DNA from: Paracoccaceae bacterium
Lineage (GTDB): Bacteria; Pseudomonadota; Alphaproteobacteria; Rhodobacterales; Rhodobacteraceae
Direction: 5' to 3'
Length of the DNA: 56,024 bases
NCBI GenBank assembly: GCA_023383015.1
Contig: JAHDXW010000028.1
Coordinates: forward strand, 1 to 56,024
Shown here: positions 8,801-17,178 of the stretch, in pieces
Position numbering within the stretch: position 1 is the stretch's first letter
Layout: each line of letters starts with the position of its first letter
Translations under genes and position numbers: made by a program
The notes under the pieces: generated by a model
Seen by the model: the letters and a program-made list of their open reading frames with translations, nothing else
What the model was told of the DNA's origin: nothing
Databases searched by the model: none

Positions 8801-8850
8801 GCGCGCCTCCGCGGTTCAGGGGGCGCGAATAGCAGCCCGGCGGGCCGGCA

Positions 8851-9177
8851 TCAACCGCCGGGCGCGGCCAGCCTTGCCTCGCACTTCACCTGCGGCCGCA
8901 GGTAGCTCTCGCCCAGCGCGCCCACCATCAGGGCGAAACGGCCGGGCGCGAGGTCGTCGGCAAGCCGGTGCCGCCCCCCGGCGCGCGCGAAGCGCACCTC
9001 CCAGTCGACCTCGGTTCCCGCCGGCAGCGGCGCGTCGCCGCGGTTGAAGATCAGCACGTCATAGCCGGCCACCTGGCAGTCGACCGGTCCGCCGGCCGCC
9101 GCATCGCCGCTCCCCTGTGCCCCCCCGCCCGCGGGCAGGAGGGCGATGAGGGCCGAGAGAATGACGGCTGCGCGCAT
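8851..9177 (-). CDS. Small secreted protein, CARDB-like, unknown function
   Basis: A 108-aa protein whose first 20 or so residues form a Sec signal peptide (MRAAVILSALIALLPAGGGA). The mature part is a short beta-rich domain with a segment resembling CARDB/adhesion-type folds (NRGDAPLPAGTEVDW). Two cysteines (34 and 99) could form a disulfide. GAAGGAGA lies 6 bp before the ATG. It is encoded 35 bp after the cytochrome gene and 50 bp before the sulfatase, so it belongs to the exported redox module. The fold resemblance is by eye and not certain. Confidence 0.7.
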   Translation of the reverse strand: MRAAVILSALIALLPAGGGAQGSGDAAAGGPVDCQVAGYDVLIFNRGDAPLPAGTEVDWEVRFARAGGRHRLADDLAPGRFALMVGALGESYLRPQVKCEARLAAPGG

Positions 9178-9212
9178 CTCTGGTCTCCTTCGGTCAGCGG
9201 CCGCGCCGCCGT

Positions 9213-9950
9213 TCAGGGCTTCGGCCCGATCATGATGTAGCCGAGTTCCCGGGCGCTCGTCGGAAGGGGCGTCGATCCCGCCGGTGCCCCGGTCAGCGAC
9301 AGCGCATAGGCGACGATGGCCGCGTAGTCCTCGTCGGGCAGGAAGCCCGGGTTGGCCTGAGGCATCGTCCACTTCGAGTAGGTGAAGAACGAGCCCAGGG
9401 TTCTGCCGTCCCACACGCGCAGGAAATAGGCGCGCGCCAGCGGCGGGCCGGGGCGCATGTCGTTGTCGTCGGGCACGCCGTTCATCCGGCTGCCGTGACA
9501 CAGCCCGCAGGCGGCGCGCGCCATCTGCTGGCCCCGCGCGGCCTGCTCGCGGGTGTAGACGCCGTCCCAGATGCTGCGCAGTTCGGGCGCATCGGGATCG
9601 GCAACCTCCTCCATCAGCGCAGCCACCTCCTCGGTGGTCACCGGCGACAGGCCGTTGCCCCAGGCGCCGCGAACGTAGCTCGCGATCGCGGCGATCTCCT
9701 CGGCGCCCAGCGTCGGGAACGGCGGCATGTAGGCCCCCCCGGCGTGGGTGTTGGCAACCAGCGTGAAGGGATCCTCCAGGCCCTGGCTGCCCGCAAGGGC
9801 AGGGATGTTGGGCGGAAACCCGGCGCCGTCGACGGTGTGGCACACCGCGCAGTGCTGGGCATACAGCGCCTCCCCATCCGCGGCGATCGCACACCCGGTC
9901 GCATAGAGCACCATGGTGGCTGCCAGGGCGGCGGTCAGCGGTCGTTTCAT
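9213..9950 (-). CDS. Di-heme c-type cytochrome, periplasmic
   Basis: A 245-aa exported cytochrome with two heme sites: CAVCH at 34-38 and CGLCH at 148-152. Met75 (AYMPPFP) and Met196 (WTMPQ) are likely axial ligands. The N-terminal hydrophobic signal ends near Cys20-Ala; a weak lipobox (ATGC) leaves open that it is a lipoprotein. GGAGG precedes the ATG at 9950. Two cytochrome c domains in tandem are common electron acceptors for periplasmic dehydrogenases. The partner is presumably the Tat-exported flavoprotein encoded two genes upstream in the same direction. Confidence 0.9.
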   Translation of the reverse strand: MKRPLTAALAATMVLYATGCAIAADGEALYAQHCAVCHTVDGAGFPPNIPALAGSQGLEDPFTLVANTHAGGAYMPPFPTLGAEEIAAIASYVRGAWGNGLSPVTTEEVAALMEEVADPDAPELRSIWDGVYTREQAARGQQMARAACGLCHGSRMNGVPDDNDMRPGPPLARAYFLRVWDGRTLGSFFTYSKWTMPQANPGFLPDEDYAAIVAYALSLTGAPAGSTPLPTSARELGYIMIGPKP

Positions 9951-9984
9951 TCCGTTGGTCCTCCAGAAGGCGGTGGCGGGCGCC

Positions 9985-10959
9985 TCAGACGTACTGGTCC
10001 TCGACGCCGAATTCCCTGTCGACATGCATCCCGACCTCGAGATCGAGGTCCCCGGTCACCTCGGCCTCGGTGTTCATGGCGAAATAGGGCTTGCCCGAGA
10101 CGAAGATCCGGTAGTGCCCCGACGGCAGGCGGACCTCCGCCACGCCCTGCGCATCGGTGACGGCGCGGTAGGGGTGGGCCACCACCTTGGCCCGCGCCAC
10201 CGGCGCGCGGCTTGCGGCATCCAGCACCGTGATCCGCAGACGGTGCTCGGCCGGCGGGCCGACATGCAGCCTGAGCTGCGTCGCATGCTCGAGATGCGCG
10301 CAGGGCGCATCGCGTCCCAGCGCCACCACGGTCCAGACCGACAGCCCGTCGGTCTGCGGCGCGGCGAGCGAGATCTCGGCATGGTGCAGCCCCGCCGTGC
10401 CCGGCCAGGGGTCCGCACCCACCGCACCGGCGGCGACGTCGCGTCCCGCGGCGTCGCGCACCGCAAACGCCCAGCCCGCGGAATCGCAGCCGAGCGGGCA
10501 CTTGATCCCGAGCCGGAAGCGGAACGGCCGGCCCCGCTCGACCACGCTCGGCACATCCCAGACCGTCACGCTCGGCCGGTGGGCGGCCACTGCCAGCTCG
10601 AGGTCGGTGCCGACCTCCAGCGGCTCCTCCCCCTCCTCGGGTTCGGGCAGGTCGAGGCGCGCGCGCCAGCGGTGCGTCCCGGGCGCATGCGGAGCCTCGA
10701 TCTCGAGCGGCTCGATCGCCGGCAGGCGATCCTCGTTGCGGGCGATGGCAACGCGGCCGCGCTCCCCTCCGGTGTCGTCGAGCACGACGATGTCAAGCCC
10801 GACAAGGGGTTCGGCGCCTTCCGGGTCGGCAAGCGCAAAGGTGAGCGTCAGGGGGTCGCCCGGGCGGATGTCGGCGGGCGCCACCTCCACGCTGAACGGA
10901 CAGATGATCTCGCTCGCCTCCTCCGGCGGGTTCTCGGGGGTCTTGTCCTTGCGCGTCAT
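9985..10959 (-). CDS. Conserved-looking beta-rich protein of unknown function in redox module
   Basis: A 324-aa acidic protein that I do not recognise. The first 110 residues look like an Ig-like domain (ADIRPGDPLTLTFAL). The middle holds a CPLGC pair. The last 80 residues resemble a carboxypeptidase-regulatory-like beta domain (APVARAKVVAHPYRAVTDAQG). It has no signal peptide or membrane helix although both neighbours are exported, so it may leave the cell bound to the Tat-exported flavoprotein or act as a cytoplasmic chaperone for it. It starts 87 bp after the flavoprotein gene, beyond a strong stem-loop, and no good ribosome site is visible. Confidence 0.72.
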   Translation of the reverse strand: MTRKDKTPENPPEEASEIICPFSVEVAPADIRPGDPLTLTFALADPEGAEPLVGLDIVVLDDTGGERGRVAIARNEDRLPAIEPLEIEAPHAPGTHRWRARLDLPEPEEGEEPLEVGTDLELAVAAHRPSVTVWDVPSVVERGRPFRFRLGIKCPLGCDSAGWAFAVRDAAGRDVAAGAVGADPWPGTAGLHHAEISLAAPQTDGLSVWTVVALGRDAPCAHLEHATQLRLHVGPPAEHRLRITVLDAASRAPVARAKVVAHPYRAVTDAQGVAEVRLPSGHYRIFVSGKPYFAMNTEAEVTGDLDLEVGMHVDREFGVEDQYV

Positions 10960-11001
10960 GGATCTGGCTTTTCTTGTTGTCTTGGAAGGTCGCAGAAGAC
11001 G

Positions 11002-11030
11002 GCTCCGGCGGGGTTTTCCCCCGCCGGAGC
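11002..11030 (-). terminator. Strong stem-loop between flavoprotein and downstream gene
   Basis: Perfect 12-bp inverted repeat (11002-11013 with 11019-11030, arms GCTCCGGCGGGG and its complement) around a 5-nt loop. It lies 16 bp past the flavoprotein stop. No T-run follows on the minus strand, so it may be a partial terminator or an mRNA stabiliser that makes the flavoprotein more abundant than its downstream partners. Confidence 0.5.
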
Positions 11031-11046
11031 GCAGTTTGTCCGGACC

Positions 11047-13125
11047 TCAGCCGATTTCGCGGGCGGCATGCGTCCCGGCGATGAAGCCGTGGACATGCCC
11101 CTTGCCGAGGCCGTGCTTGTTGAAGCCGCCCACCGCCTCGCCGCCGGCATAGAGACCGGGGATGACCTGGCCGTGCACGTCCACCACCTGGTTGCGGCCG
11201 TTGACGTGCAGGCCGCCGTAGCTGTCGTGCCAGATCACCATGATCGACAGCGCATAGAACGGCGGCCGGACGATCTTGTGCATCGGGCCGCTGTTGTGGC
11301 GCTCGAACTCGGGGTCGGCACCGGCGTCGACATAGCCGTTCCAGGTGTCGACCGTCTGGGCGAGGTGCGACAGCGGCACCCGGGCGAAGGGATGGCCGGC
11401 AAAGATCGACCGCGCCAGCTCCTCGACGGTATCCGCCCTGAACGCATAGCCGTTCGACCAGTTGACGAACGGGAAGCGCAGCTCCCAGCCCGTCCGCTCG
11501 ACCGCATCCTCGTCGAAGATCGCCCAGAGCGAGCCGCAGTAGTAGTTCGGCGCCTTGGACCCCTCGTTCATCGCGATCGCGGCGTCGAGGCCGTGATCGT
11601 AGTTGTACATCTGCTTGATCCAGGCGGCCGAGCAGTTGCGCCAGTCAAGCGGCTTGTGCTCGAGCCCCTGCCCCGGCGCACCGCCGTCGCCCGGATAGCG
11701 GTTGCCACCCGGCCGCCGCGGCAGCTTCACCTCGTCGAAGAAGCGCTTGCCGACCTGGTTGACGGCGATGAACTCCTCGAAGCCCGCGTTGCCGACGGCG
11801 ATGCCGGTGGAGCCGCGGAACACGAAGGTCGGGTGCCCCGGGTACATGTCGGTGTAGGCGTCGCGCGTCCCCAGCCGCGTGCCGATGTGGTAGCAGGTCG
11901 GGTAGCTCAGGTTCTGCTGCATCCCCGACAGGCCGGCACCCACCTTCAGGCCGGCGATCAGCGCGCTCGCGTCCTGGCCGCCAGGGCCCTGCAGCGCCAT
12001 GCCCGAGGTCGGGAAGGCCGGCTCGCGCATCGCCGGGTAGAACATCCCGCGCATCTCCGGGTTGCCGGCATGGCCGCCCGAGGCCATGATCACCGCCTTG
12101 CGGGCGCGGATGCGGATCTCCGGGCGCCGGTCGTCGACGTTCCCGTTCTGCCACAGGCTCTCGAGCCGCTGGCCCGACTCGGGATGGATGCGCGGCGAGT
12201 AGACCGCTTTGATCCCGATCGCGCGGCCGCCGACCTGCTCTTCCCGGATCACGTCGGTGAAGCGGCGGTGCAGGATGAACTGCACGCCCTTCTTGCGCGC
12301 CGCATACTCCAGCGGACGTGAAAGCGCGACGCCGTTGCGCACCGCACCGGGGCCGACGAAGGCGGTCGCATCCTCCATCTGCACCGGCGCCATCGCCGAG
12401 GTGCGCTCGGGATCGGCCACGCCCGCGTCCTCGGGCGTGATGGTGCCGGCCTCGATGTCGGTCACGTCGCCAAGCATCAGGAAGCAGTAGGGCGCCCGGG
12501 CGCGCGAGAGGCCGCCGCCGCCGTGGGTGCCCGAAATGCGCGTCATGCGGACGTAGTTCGCAAGCAGGAAGTCGCGGGTGGGCGGGCAGTTCTCGGCCCA
12601 GGCGCGCATCATGTCGCGCTCGTTGTAGCGGTAGGGGCTCTGCCCCTTGCGGTCGACGATCGACCAGTCGGTGACGTCGGTGAACAGAAGGTCGATCGAG
12701 TCGTCCAGTTCCGCGGGCTCCTCGGCCGGCGGCACGGTGATGAAGCCCTCGGCATCGGCCTCGCCGGCCATGTCGCGCTTCTGGACCGAATCGCCACCGC
12801 CGAGCGAGAGATACGAGCCCGAGTGCAGCATCCGGCCGCCGAGGTCGTAGTTCTGGTCAACCACCAGCACCGAGGCGCCAAGGTCGCGGGCGCGGATGGC
12901 CGCGGTGATGCCGGCGCAGCCGCCGCCGGCGATGACCACATCCACCTCGTAGTCCCAGCCCTCGGCCGCCGCCGCCGGCGTGGGCGCAACCATCGCGGCC
13001 GGAGCGGCCAGCGCCGCGGCGCCAACCCCGGCGGCGGCGCCCGCCTTGAAGAACTCGCGCCGGTTCAGACCGGTCCCCCCTTCATCGCCACGCTTCCTGC
13101 GATCACTGTCACTTGTCCTGGCCAT
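11047..13125 (-). CDS. Tat-exported FAD-binding oxidoreductase, fumarate reductase/3-ketosteroid dehydrogenase type
   Basis: A 692-aa flavoprotein. The twin-arginine signal is clear: NRREFFKAGAAAG at 21-33, Ala-rich core, cleavage near residue 54. The FAD dinucleotide motif GGGCAGITAA follows at 67-76. A second FAD contact closes the protein (GLYAGGEAVGGFNKHGLG), as in fumarate-reductase, urocanate-reductase and ketosteroid-dehydrogenase flavoproteins. The open frame extends upstream to 13479, but the ATG at 13125 has AAGGAGGAG before it and begins the Tat signal. It probably passes electrons to the di-heme cytochrome c encoded downstream. The substrate is unknown, and the direction (oxidation or reduction) is not determined. 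Confidence 0.88.
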   Translation of the reverse strand: MARTSDSDRRKRGDEGGTGLNRREFFKAGAAAGVGAAALAAPAAMVAPTPAAAAEGWDYEVDVVIAGGGCAGITAAIRARDLGASVLVVDQNYDLGGRMLHSGSYLSLGGGDSVQKRDMAGEADAEGFITVPPAEEPAELDDSIDLLFTDVTDWSIVDRKGQSPYRYNERDMMRAWAENCPPTRDFLLANYVRMTRISGTHGGGGLSRARAPYCFLMLGDVTDIEAGTITPEDAGVADPERTSAMAPVQMEDATAFVGPGAVRNGVALSRPLEYAARKKGVQFILHRRFTDVIREEQVGGRAIGIKAVYSPRIHPESGQRLESLWQNGNVDDRRPEIRIRARKAVIMASGGHAGNPEMRGMFYPAMREPAFPTSGMALQGPGGQDASALIAGLKVGAGLSGMQQNLSYPTCYHIGTRLGTRDAYTDMYPGHPTFVFRGSTGIAVGNAGFEEFIAVNQVGKRFFDEVKLPRRPGGNRYPGDGGAPGQGLEHKPLDWRNCSAAWIKQMYNYDHGLDAAIAMNEGSKAPNYYCGSLWAIFDEDAVERTGWELRFPFVNWSNGYAFRADTVEELARSIFAGHPFARVPLSHLAQTVDTWNGYVDAGADPEFERHNSGPMHKIVRPPFYALSIMVIWHDSYGGLHVNGRNQVVDVHGQVIPGLYAGGEAVGGFNKHGLGKGHVHGFIAGTHAAREIG

Positions 13126-13585
13126 TGCGCTCCTCCTTCTTGGCCCTGGCGGCGGGGCCGCCGGTCTTGGCCGGGGCGCCCCTGCAATCGCCAGGGCGGC
13201 GCTCCCGTCGACATCGCGCCAGCACGGGCCGGATGACCCGCGCGTGCGCAAGGGCCGGTTCAGCGGCACCACGAGGGCGCCGCGGTCCCGACCAGAATCC
13301 ACCGACCTCGATTCGGTCGCGCGATCACAGAACGCCCGCCGGCAGGCCAAGCGGCCACGCCATCCCGCGGCGCGGCCGTACATCGTCCTTGTCGGATGCG
13401 CGTCTGCGGCTTCCCGGATCCCCGTGCCGGCGTCTCCCGGCTTGCAGCTAGGCTGTTGCATCGAACCGGAAGGGTCCATTGCAGAATTCTGAGGGCTGCA
13501 TTAAGGAAATTGCGGGATCACGGTGCCGAGCTCGCGGGCGGCCTCGCTCGCCTCCTGACCCGCGACCGTTCCCCGGGGAAAGCCC
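13126..13585. other. 460-bp divergent intergenic region
   Basis: No convincing gene. It separates the divergent flavoprotein operon and LysR gene and should hold both promoters. Open frames crossing it lack ribosome sites and family features. The only structured part is the TGCA-rich stretch at 13441-13500, listed separately. Confidence 0.6.
13441..13500. promoter_or_regulatory. Candidate LysR binding region
   Basis: Inverted repeat TGCAG-N11-CTGCA at 13480-13500 fits the T-N11-A rule for LysR-type regulators. Further TTGCA copies begin at 13442, 13456 and 13479, giving the cluster of sites usual for these proteins. It lies 85 bp before the LysR start and 355 bp before the flavoprotein start. 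Confidence 0.45.
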
Positions 13586-14566
13586 ATGGCGCTCACCCTG
13601 CGTCAACTGCAGTACTTCGTGACCATCGTCGAGATGGGGAACATCACCCACGCCGCCGAACGGCTGCACGTCGCGCCGACGGCGGTGAGTCTCCAGGTCA
13701 AGGCGATGGAGGACCGTCTCGGGGTTGCCCTGCTCGAACGCCATTCGCGCGGCGTCTCGGCAACGGCGGCGGGGCGCGACCTGTTCGACCGGGCCCGCCG
13801 CATCCTCGAACTCGTCGACGAGGCCGAGCGCGCCGCGGCGGCCGCGGCCGGGGTGCAGCCGGTCCGTCAGTTGCGCGTCGGCGCCCCCCCCGCCGTGGCC
13901 CGGGTCATCGGGGTCGAGGCAATCCTTGCGGCCGCCGCCCGCAAGGACCGCGTCGCGCTGCAGGTCACGGAAGGCTGGACGACGGAACTGGTCGACAAGC
14001 TGCAGTCGCGCGAGGTCGACCTCGTCATCGGCTACGGGCTCGAATCGGCCGCCGGCCTGCGCGTGATCGGGCTCTTCGAGGAGCGCTTCGTCTTCGCCGC
14101 GGCACCCGGGGTGGGCCCGCTCGGAGGCACCATCCGCATCGATGAGGCGCTGGCGGGCAACCTCGTCTTCTACGGCGAGCGCAGCATTTCATGGCGGCAG
14201 GCGCAGACGGCGGCGCGGGAGCTCGGGCTGGCGATGCGTGCGGTGCGCGAGGTCGAATCGATCGACGTCTGGCGAAAGTTCCTGCTGCGCGGGCTCGGCA
14301 CCGCGATCACTCCGTTCGGCGCGGTGGCCGAGGAGTTCCGCCGGGGCGAACTCGTGGTGCAGGAGATCGAGGGCCCGCCGATCCACGTCCGCCTCAGCCT
14401 GGCGACGCGCGACGATGCCGACCCCGCGGCGATCCCGCCGGGCTTTCTGGAGTTCCTCGCCGAACTGGTGGTGCGGGCCTACCAGCGCATGGGTCCCTAC
14501 TACCGGCCGTTCGCCGGACGGCGGCCCTTCCCGGTCGCGCCCCCGGTCGCGCCTGGCACCGGCTGA
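13586..14566 (+). CDS. LysR-family transcriptional regulator
   Basis: Regulator of 326 aa. The N-terminal helix-turn-helix (residues 4-63, LRQLQYFVTIVEMGNITHAA) is typical of the nitrogen-assimilation/CbbR-like branch. It is followed by a linker helix and two-lobed effector-binding domain ending near residue 290. Transcribed away from the flavoprotein operon, with a T-N11-A palindrome between them, so control of that operon is likely. The MFS gene follows on the same strand after 105 bp and could also be a target. The effector cannot be deduced. Confidence 0.93.
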   Translation: MALTLRQLQYFVTIVEMGNITHAAERLHVAPTAVSLQVKAMEDRLGVALLERHSRGVSATAAGRDLFDRARRILELVDEAERAAAAAAGVQPVRQLRVGAPPAVARVIGVEAILAAAARKDRVALQVTEGWTTELVDKLQSREVDLVIGYGLESAAGLRVIGLFEERFVFAAAPGVGPLGGTIRIDEALAGNLVFYGERSISWRQAQTAARELGLAMRAVREVESIDVWRKFLLRGLGTAITPFGAVAEEFRRGELVVQEIEGPPIHVRLSLATRDDADPAAIPPGFLEFLAELVVRAYQRMGPYYRPFAGRRPFPVAPPVAPGTG

Positions 14567-14671
14567 GGGGCCGGCCGCGGCCGCGGGGGGGCTTCCGCCG
14601 CAGCCGGGCGCGTGCCAGAGGTGGCGCGGGAACGCGCCCCGGAACGGGCGCAGGCGGGGCGGCGGGGAGCA

Positions 14672-15892
14672 ATGACGGCACCGGCAAGTCCGCAGGAGGG
14701 CGCGGCCGCGCTGCGGCGGCGGGCGTGGCTGCTGTGCCTGATGGCCGCGCTCAGCCAGGCGGGTTCGTACCTCTACCTTGCGGCGATGCCCGCCATCGCC
14801 GCCGAATTCGGCACCGGCGAGGCCGCGCTGCAGGGCACCGTCACGGCATTCCTTGCCGGCAGCTGCCTGTGCTTTGCCGTCTACGGACCCCTGGCCGACC
14901 GGCTGGGGCACCGCCAGGTGTTCGCGGCCGCGACACTGCTCTATGCTGCCGCCAGTGCGCTGGCGGCGGTCGCGCCCGATCTCGGGGCGCTGGTCGCCGC
15001 GCGCTTCGTCCAGGGTATCGGCGCCTCGGCGGGGCTTGTCACCGCGCGGGCGATGGTCCGGGTGCTCATGCCGCCCGACCGTGCCACCGAGGCGATGGCG
15101 CTCCTCTCGGCGGTGCTGACGCTTGCCCCCGCCATCGGCCCGCTCGCCGGGGCGGCGCTGCTCGCGGTCGCCGACTGGCGCGCCGCCTTCCTGGTCGCGG
15201 CGATCCCGGGCGGTGCAAGCCTGCTGGCGGGCCTCGCGGTCCTGCCACCGCGGATTGCCGGCAGCGTCGCGCCGGGCGCACGCGCCGCCGCCCGGGCGAT
15301 GCTGGGCAGCCGCAACTTCCTTGCCACACTTGCGATCCTCATGGCGACGAACGCGGTGTTCTCGGTCCTCGTGGCGGCCAGCCCGTTCGTGTTCGTCGAA
15401 TCGCTGGGGCTCTCGCCGGTCGCCTACGCGACGCTGTTCGGCATGGTCCTGGTGGGGTTCGCGGCCGCGGCGACGCTTTCGGGGCGGATCGCGGCGCGGA
15501 TCGGGTCGGGCCGGGTGATCCGCGCCACCTTGGTCCCGGCCGCCGTCGCGGCGCTGGCCACGGCAGCGGCTGCGGTGCTGGCCCCGGCGCCATGGACGCT
15601 CGGGCCGGCGCTGCTGTGCCTGATGGTCAGCATGGGCTTCGTGGTGCCCAACACCCATGTCATTATGCTGATGCCCTTCGGCACGCTGGCTGGCACCGCC
15701 ACCGGGCTTGCGCTGCTCATCACCACCGCGACCGGCGCGCTGGTGATCACCGCCTACGGCATCGCCGCGGCGGGCAGCATAGCCGGCTTCGGCCTTTCTC
15801 TGGCGGCACTGGCGCTGCTGGTGCCCGCGGCCTTCGCGCTCCTGCCGGCAGGGGCGGGGGATGGGCCGCACGGGCCCGCCGGGAGGCGTTGA
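14672..15892 (+). CDS. MFS transporter, Bcr/CflA drug-exporter type
   Basis: Inner-membrane carrier of 406 aa with about 12 hydrophobic segments. Motif A of the major facilitator superfamily lies between helices 2 and 3 (GPLADRLGHRQ), and a proline/glycine-rich motif C-like stretch is in helix 5 (LAPAIGPLAGAALL). The frame is open from 14612, but the ATG at 14672 has GGGGAG just before it. It starts a series (MFS, AcoX-like, GcvPA-like, GcvPB-like) on the plus strand, so it may export or import a metabolite of that module. The Bcr/CflA label is by resemblance only. Confidence 0.88.
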   Translation: MTAPASPQEGAAALRRRAWLLCLMAALSQAGSYLYLAAMPAIAAEFGTGEAALQGTVTAFLAGSCLCFAVYGPLADRLGHRQVFAAATLLYAAASALAAVAPDLGALVAARFVQGIGASAGLVTARAMVRVLMPPDRATEAMALLSAVLTLAPAIGPLAGAALLAVADWRAAFLVAAIPGGASLLAGLAVLPPRIAGSVAPGARAAARAMLGSRNFLATLAILMATNAVFSVLVAASPFVFVESLGLSPVAYATLFGMVLVGFAAAATLSGRIAARIGSGRVIRATLVPAAVAALATAAAAVLAPAPWTLGPALLCLMVSMGFVVPNTHVIMLMPFGTLAGTATGLALLITTATGALVITAYGIAAAGSIAGFGLSLAALALLVPAAFALLPAGAGDGPHGPAGRR

Positions 15893-15936
15893 CGGGCGCC
15901 GCCGGCGGCCCATCTGGAACGGACGTGGAGGGTCGC

Positions 15937-17085
15937 ATGCGCTTCGGTCTCGTGGTCAATCCGGTGGCGGGCCTCGGTGGCGCGGTCGGGCTGAAGGGCA
16001 CCGACGGGCCCGACACGGTGGCCGAGGCCCTGCGCCGCGGGGCGACGCCGCAGGCCGGGCCGCGGGCGCGGCGGGCCTTCGCCATCCTCGCCCGCAGCCG
16101 GCCGGGGGCAGAGGTGACGGCGGCGCCCGGCGCGCTGGGGGCCGCATGGCTTGCAGGCCTCGGGCTCGACCTGCGCGTGCTCGACCTGCCGCCCCTCTCG
16201 GGCACCGCCCGCGACACCCGCCTCGCCGTCGCGGCGATGGCACCAGGAACGCTTGCCGTCTTCGCCGGGGGCGACGGCACCGCGCGCGACGTCGCGGCCG
16301 CGCTGCCTGCCGGCGGGGCGATGCTGGGCATCCCCTGCGGGGTCAAGATGCACTCGGGCGTCTTCGCGCTGTCGCCCGAGGCCGCCGGCCACCTGCTGGC
16401 CGACCTCGTCTCTGCCCCCGCGCGGGTGGCATGGACAGACGAGGCCGAGGTGATGGACATCGACGAGGCCCAGCTGCGCGCCGGCCGCATCGCGCCCCGC
16501 CTCTTCGGCCTCGTCCGGGCGCCGCGCGGCCGCGGCCTCGTCCAGGCCGCCAAGGGCATGCTGCGCCGCGACGAGGGCGCCGCACTCGCCGCGGCGGCAG
16601 CCGAGATCGCCGCCGCGATGGCGCCCGGTACGCTCTATGTCATCGGCCCCGGCACCTCGGCCGGGGCGGTGGTCCGGGCACTCGGCCAGCAGCCCACGAT
16701 CCTCGGCGTCGATGCCGTCCGCGACGGCAGGCTGGTGGCCCGCGACGCCCGCGCCGCCGATCTCGACCGCCTTGCCGGCGACGGGCCGGTCCGCCTCGTG
16801 CTCGGCGTCACCGGGCAGCAGGGGTTCCTGCTCGGGCGCGGCAACCAGCAGATCGGCCCGGGGCTCATCGCCCGCGCCGGCCGCGAGGGGCTGGTCGTGC
16901 TCGCGACCGAGGACAAGCTGCGCGCCCTCGCCGAGCCCCGGCTGTGGGTGGACACCGGCGACCCGGCTCTCGACGCCCGGCTCGGCGGCTACGTCCGCGT
17001 GCACACCGGTGCCGGGCGGGAGATGATGATGCGCATAGCCTCTGGCGCCGAGGCCGCGGCATCGCGGCTGACGGAGGCGAGTTGA
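15937..17085 (+). CDS. ATP-NAD kinase/AcoX-like protein
   Basis: A 382-aa protein with the diacylglycerol/NAD-kinase fold signature GGDGTARD (111-118) and NPVAG at 8-12. A conserved-looking core PCGVKMHSGVFAL follows, typical of the AcoX branch first named from acetoin catabolism clusters. Canonical NAD kinases are about 300 aa; this branch is longer and its substrate is not established. GGAGG lies 6 bp upstream of the ATG at 15937. It sits between the MFS gene (44 bp) and the Gcv-like pair (93 bp), so it is likely to act in the same pathway, perhaps phosphorylating a small molecule. Confidence 0.85.
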   Translation: MRFGLVVNPVAGLGGAVGLKGTDGPDTVAEALRRGATPQAGPRARRAFAILARSRPGAEVTAAPGALGAAWLAGLGLDLRVLDLPPLSGTARDTRLAVAAMAPGTLAVFAGGDGTARDVAAALPAGGAMLGIPCGVKMHSGVFALSPEAAGHLLADLVSAPARVAWTDEAEVMDIDEAQLRAGRIAPRLFGLVRAPRGRGLVQAAKGMLRRDEGAALAAAAAEIAAAMAPGTLYVIGPGTSAGAVVRALGQQPTILGVDAVRDGRLVARDARAADLDRLAGDGPVRLVLGVTGQQGFLLGRGNQQIGPGLIARAGREGLVVLATEDKLRALAEPRLWVDTGDPALDARLGGYVRVHTGAGREMMMRIASGAEAAASRLTEAS

Positions 17086-17094
17086 TCCCGCTTG

Positions 17095-17119
17095 TGCGAT
17101 ATGCGAACTTTTGTGCACA
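17095..17119. promoter_or_regulatory. Operator-like 25-bp element before the Gcv-like genes
   Basis: This stretch matches 20 of 25 positions with 24277-24301 in front of the isomerase/epimerase gene. The best conserved parts are TGCG at the left, AAC in the middle and TTTGTGC at the right. The left part, CGATATGCGAAC, also matches 11 of 12 positions at the IclR divergent region (4970-4981). It lies 60 bp before the GcvPA-like start. Confidence 0.45.
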
Positions 17120-17178
17120 CTCGCGCGGCCAGACCGGCCAGAATCGCGACCGAAGACCGGATGACAGGGGGAAATCCG

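Noticed and set aside
13126-13585. Extra small genes in the 460-bp divergent region
   Set aside because: Frames there lack ribosome sites and look like random Arg/Pro-rich GC translations.
17092-17178. Extension of the GcvPA-like protein to an ATG at 17092
   Set aside because: The added residues are not family-like, overlap the operator-like element, and the ATG at 17179 has the better ribosome site.
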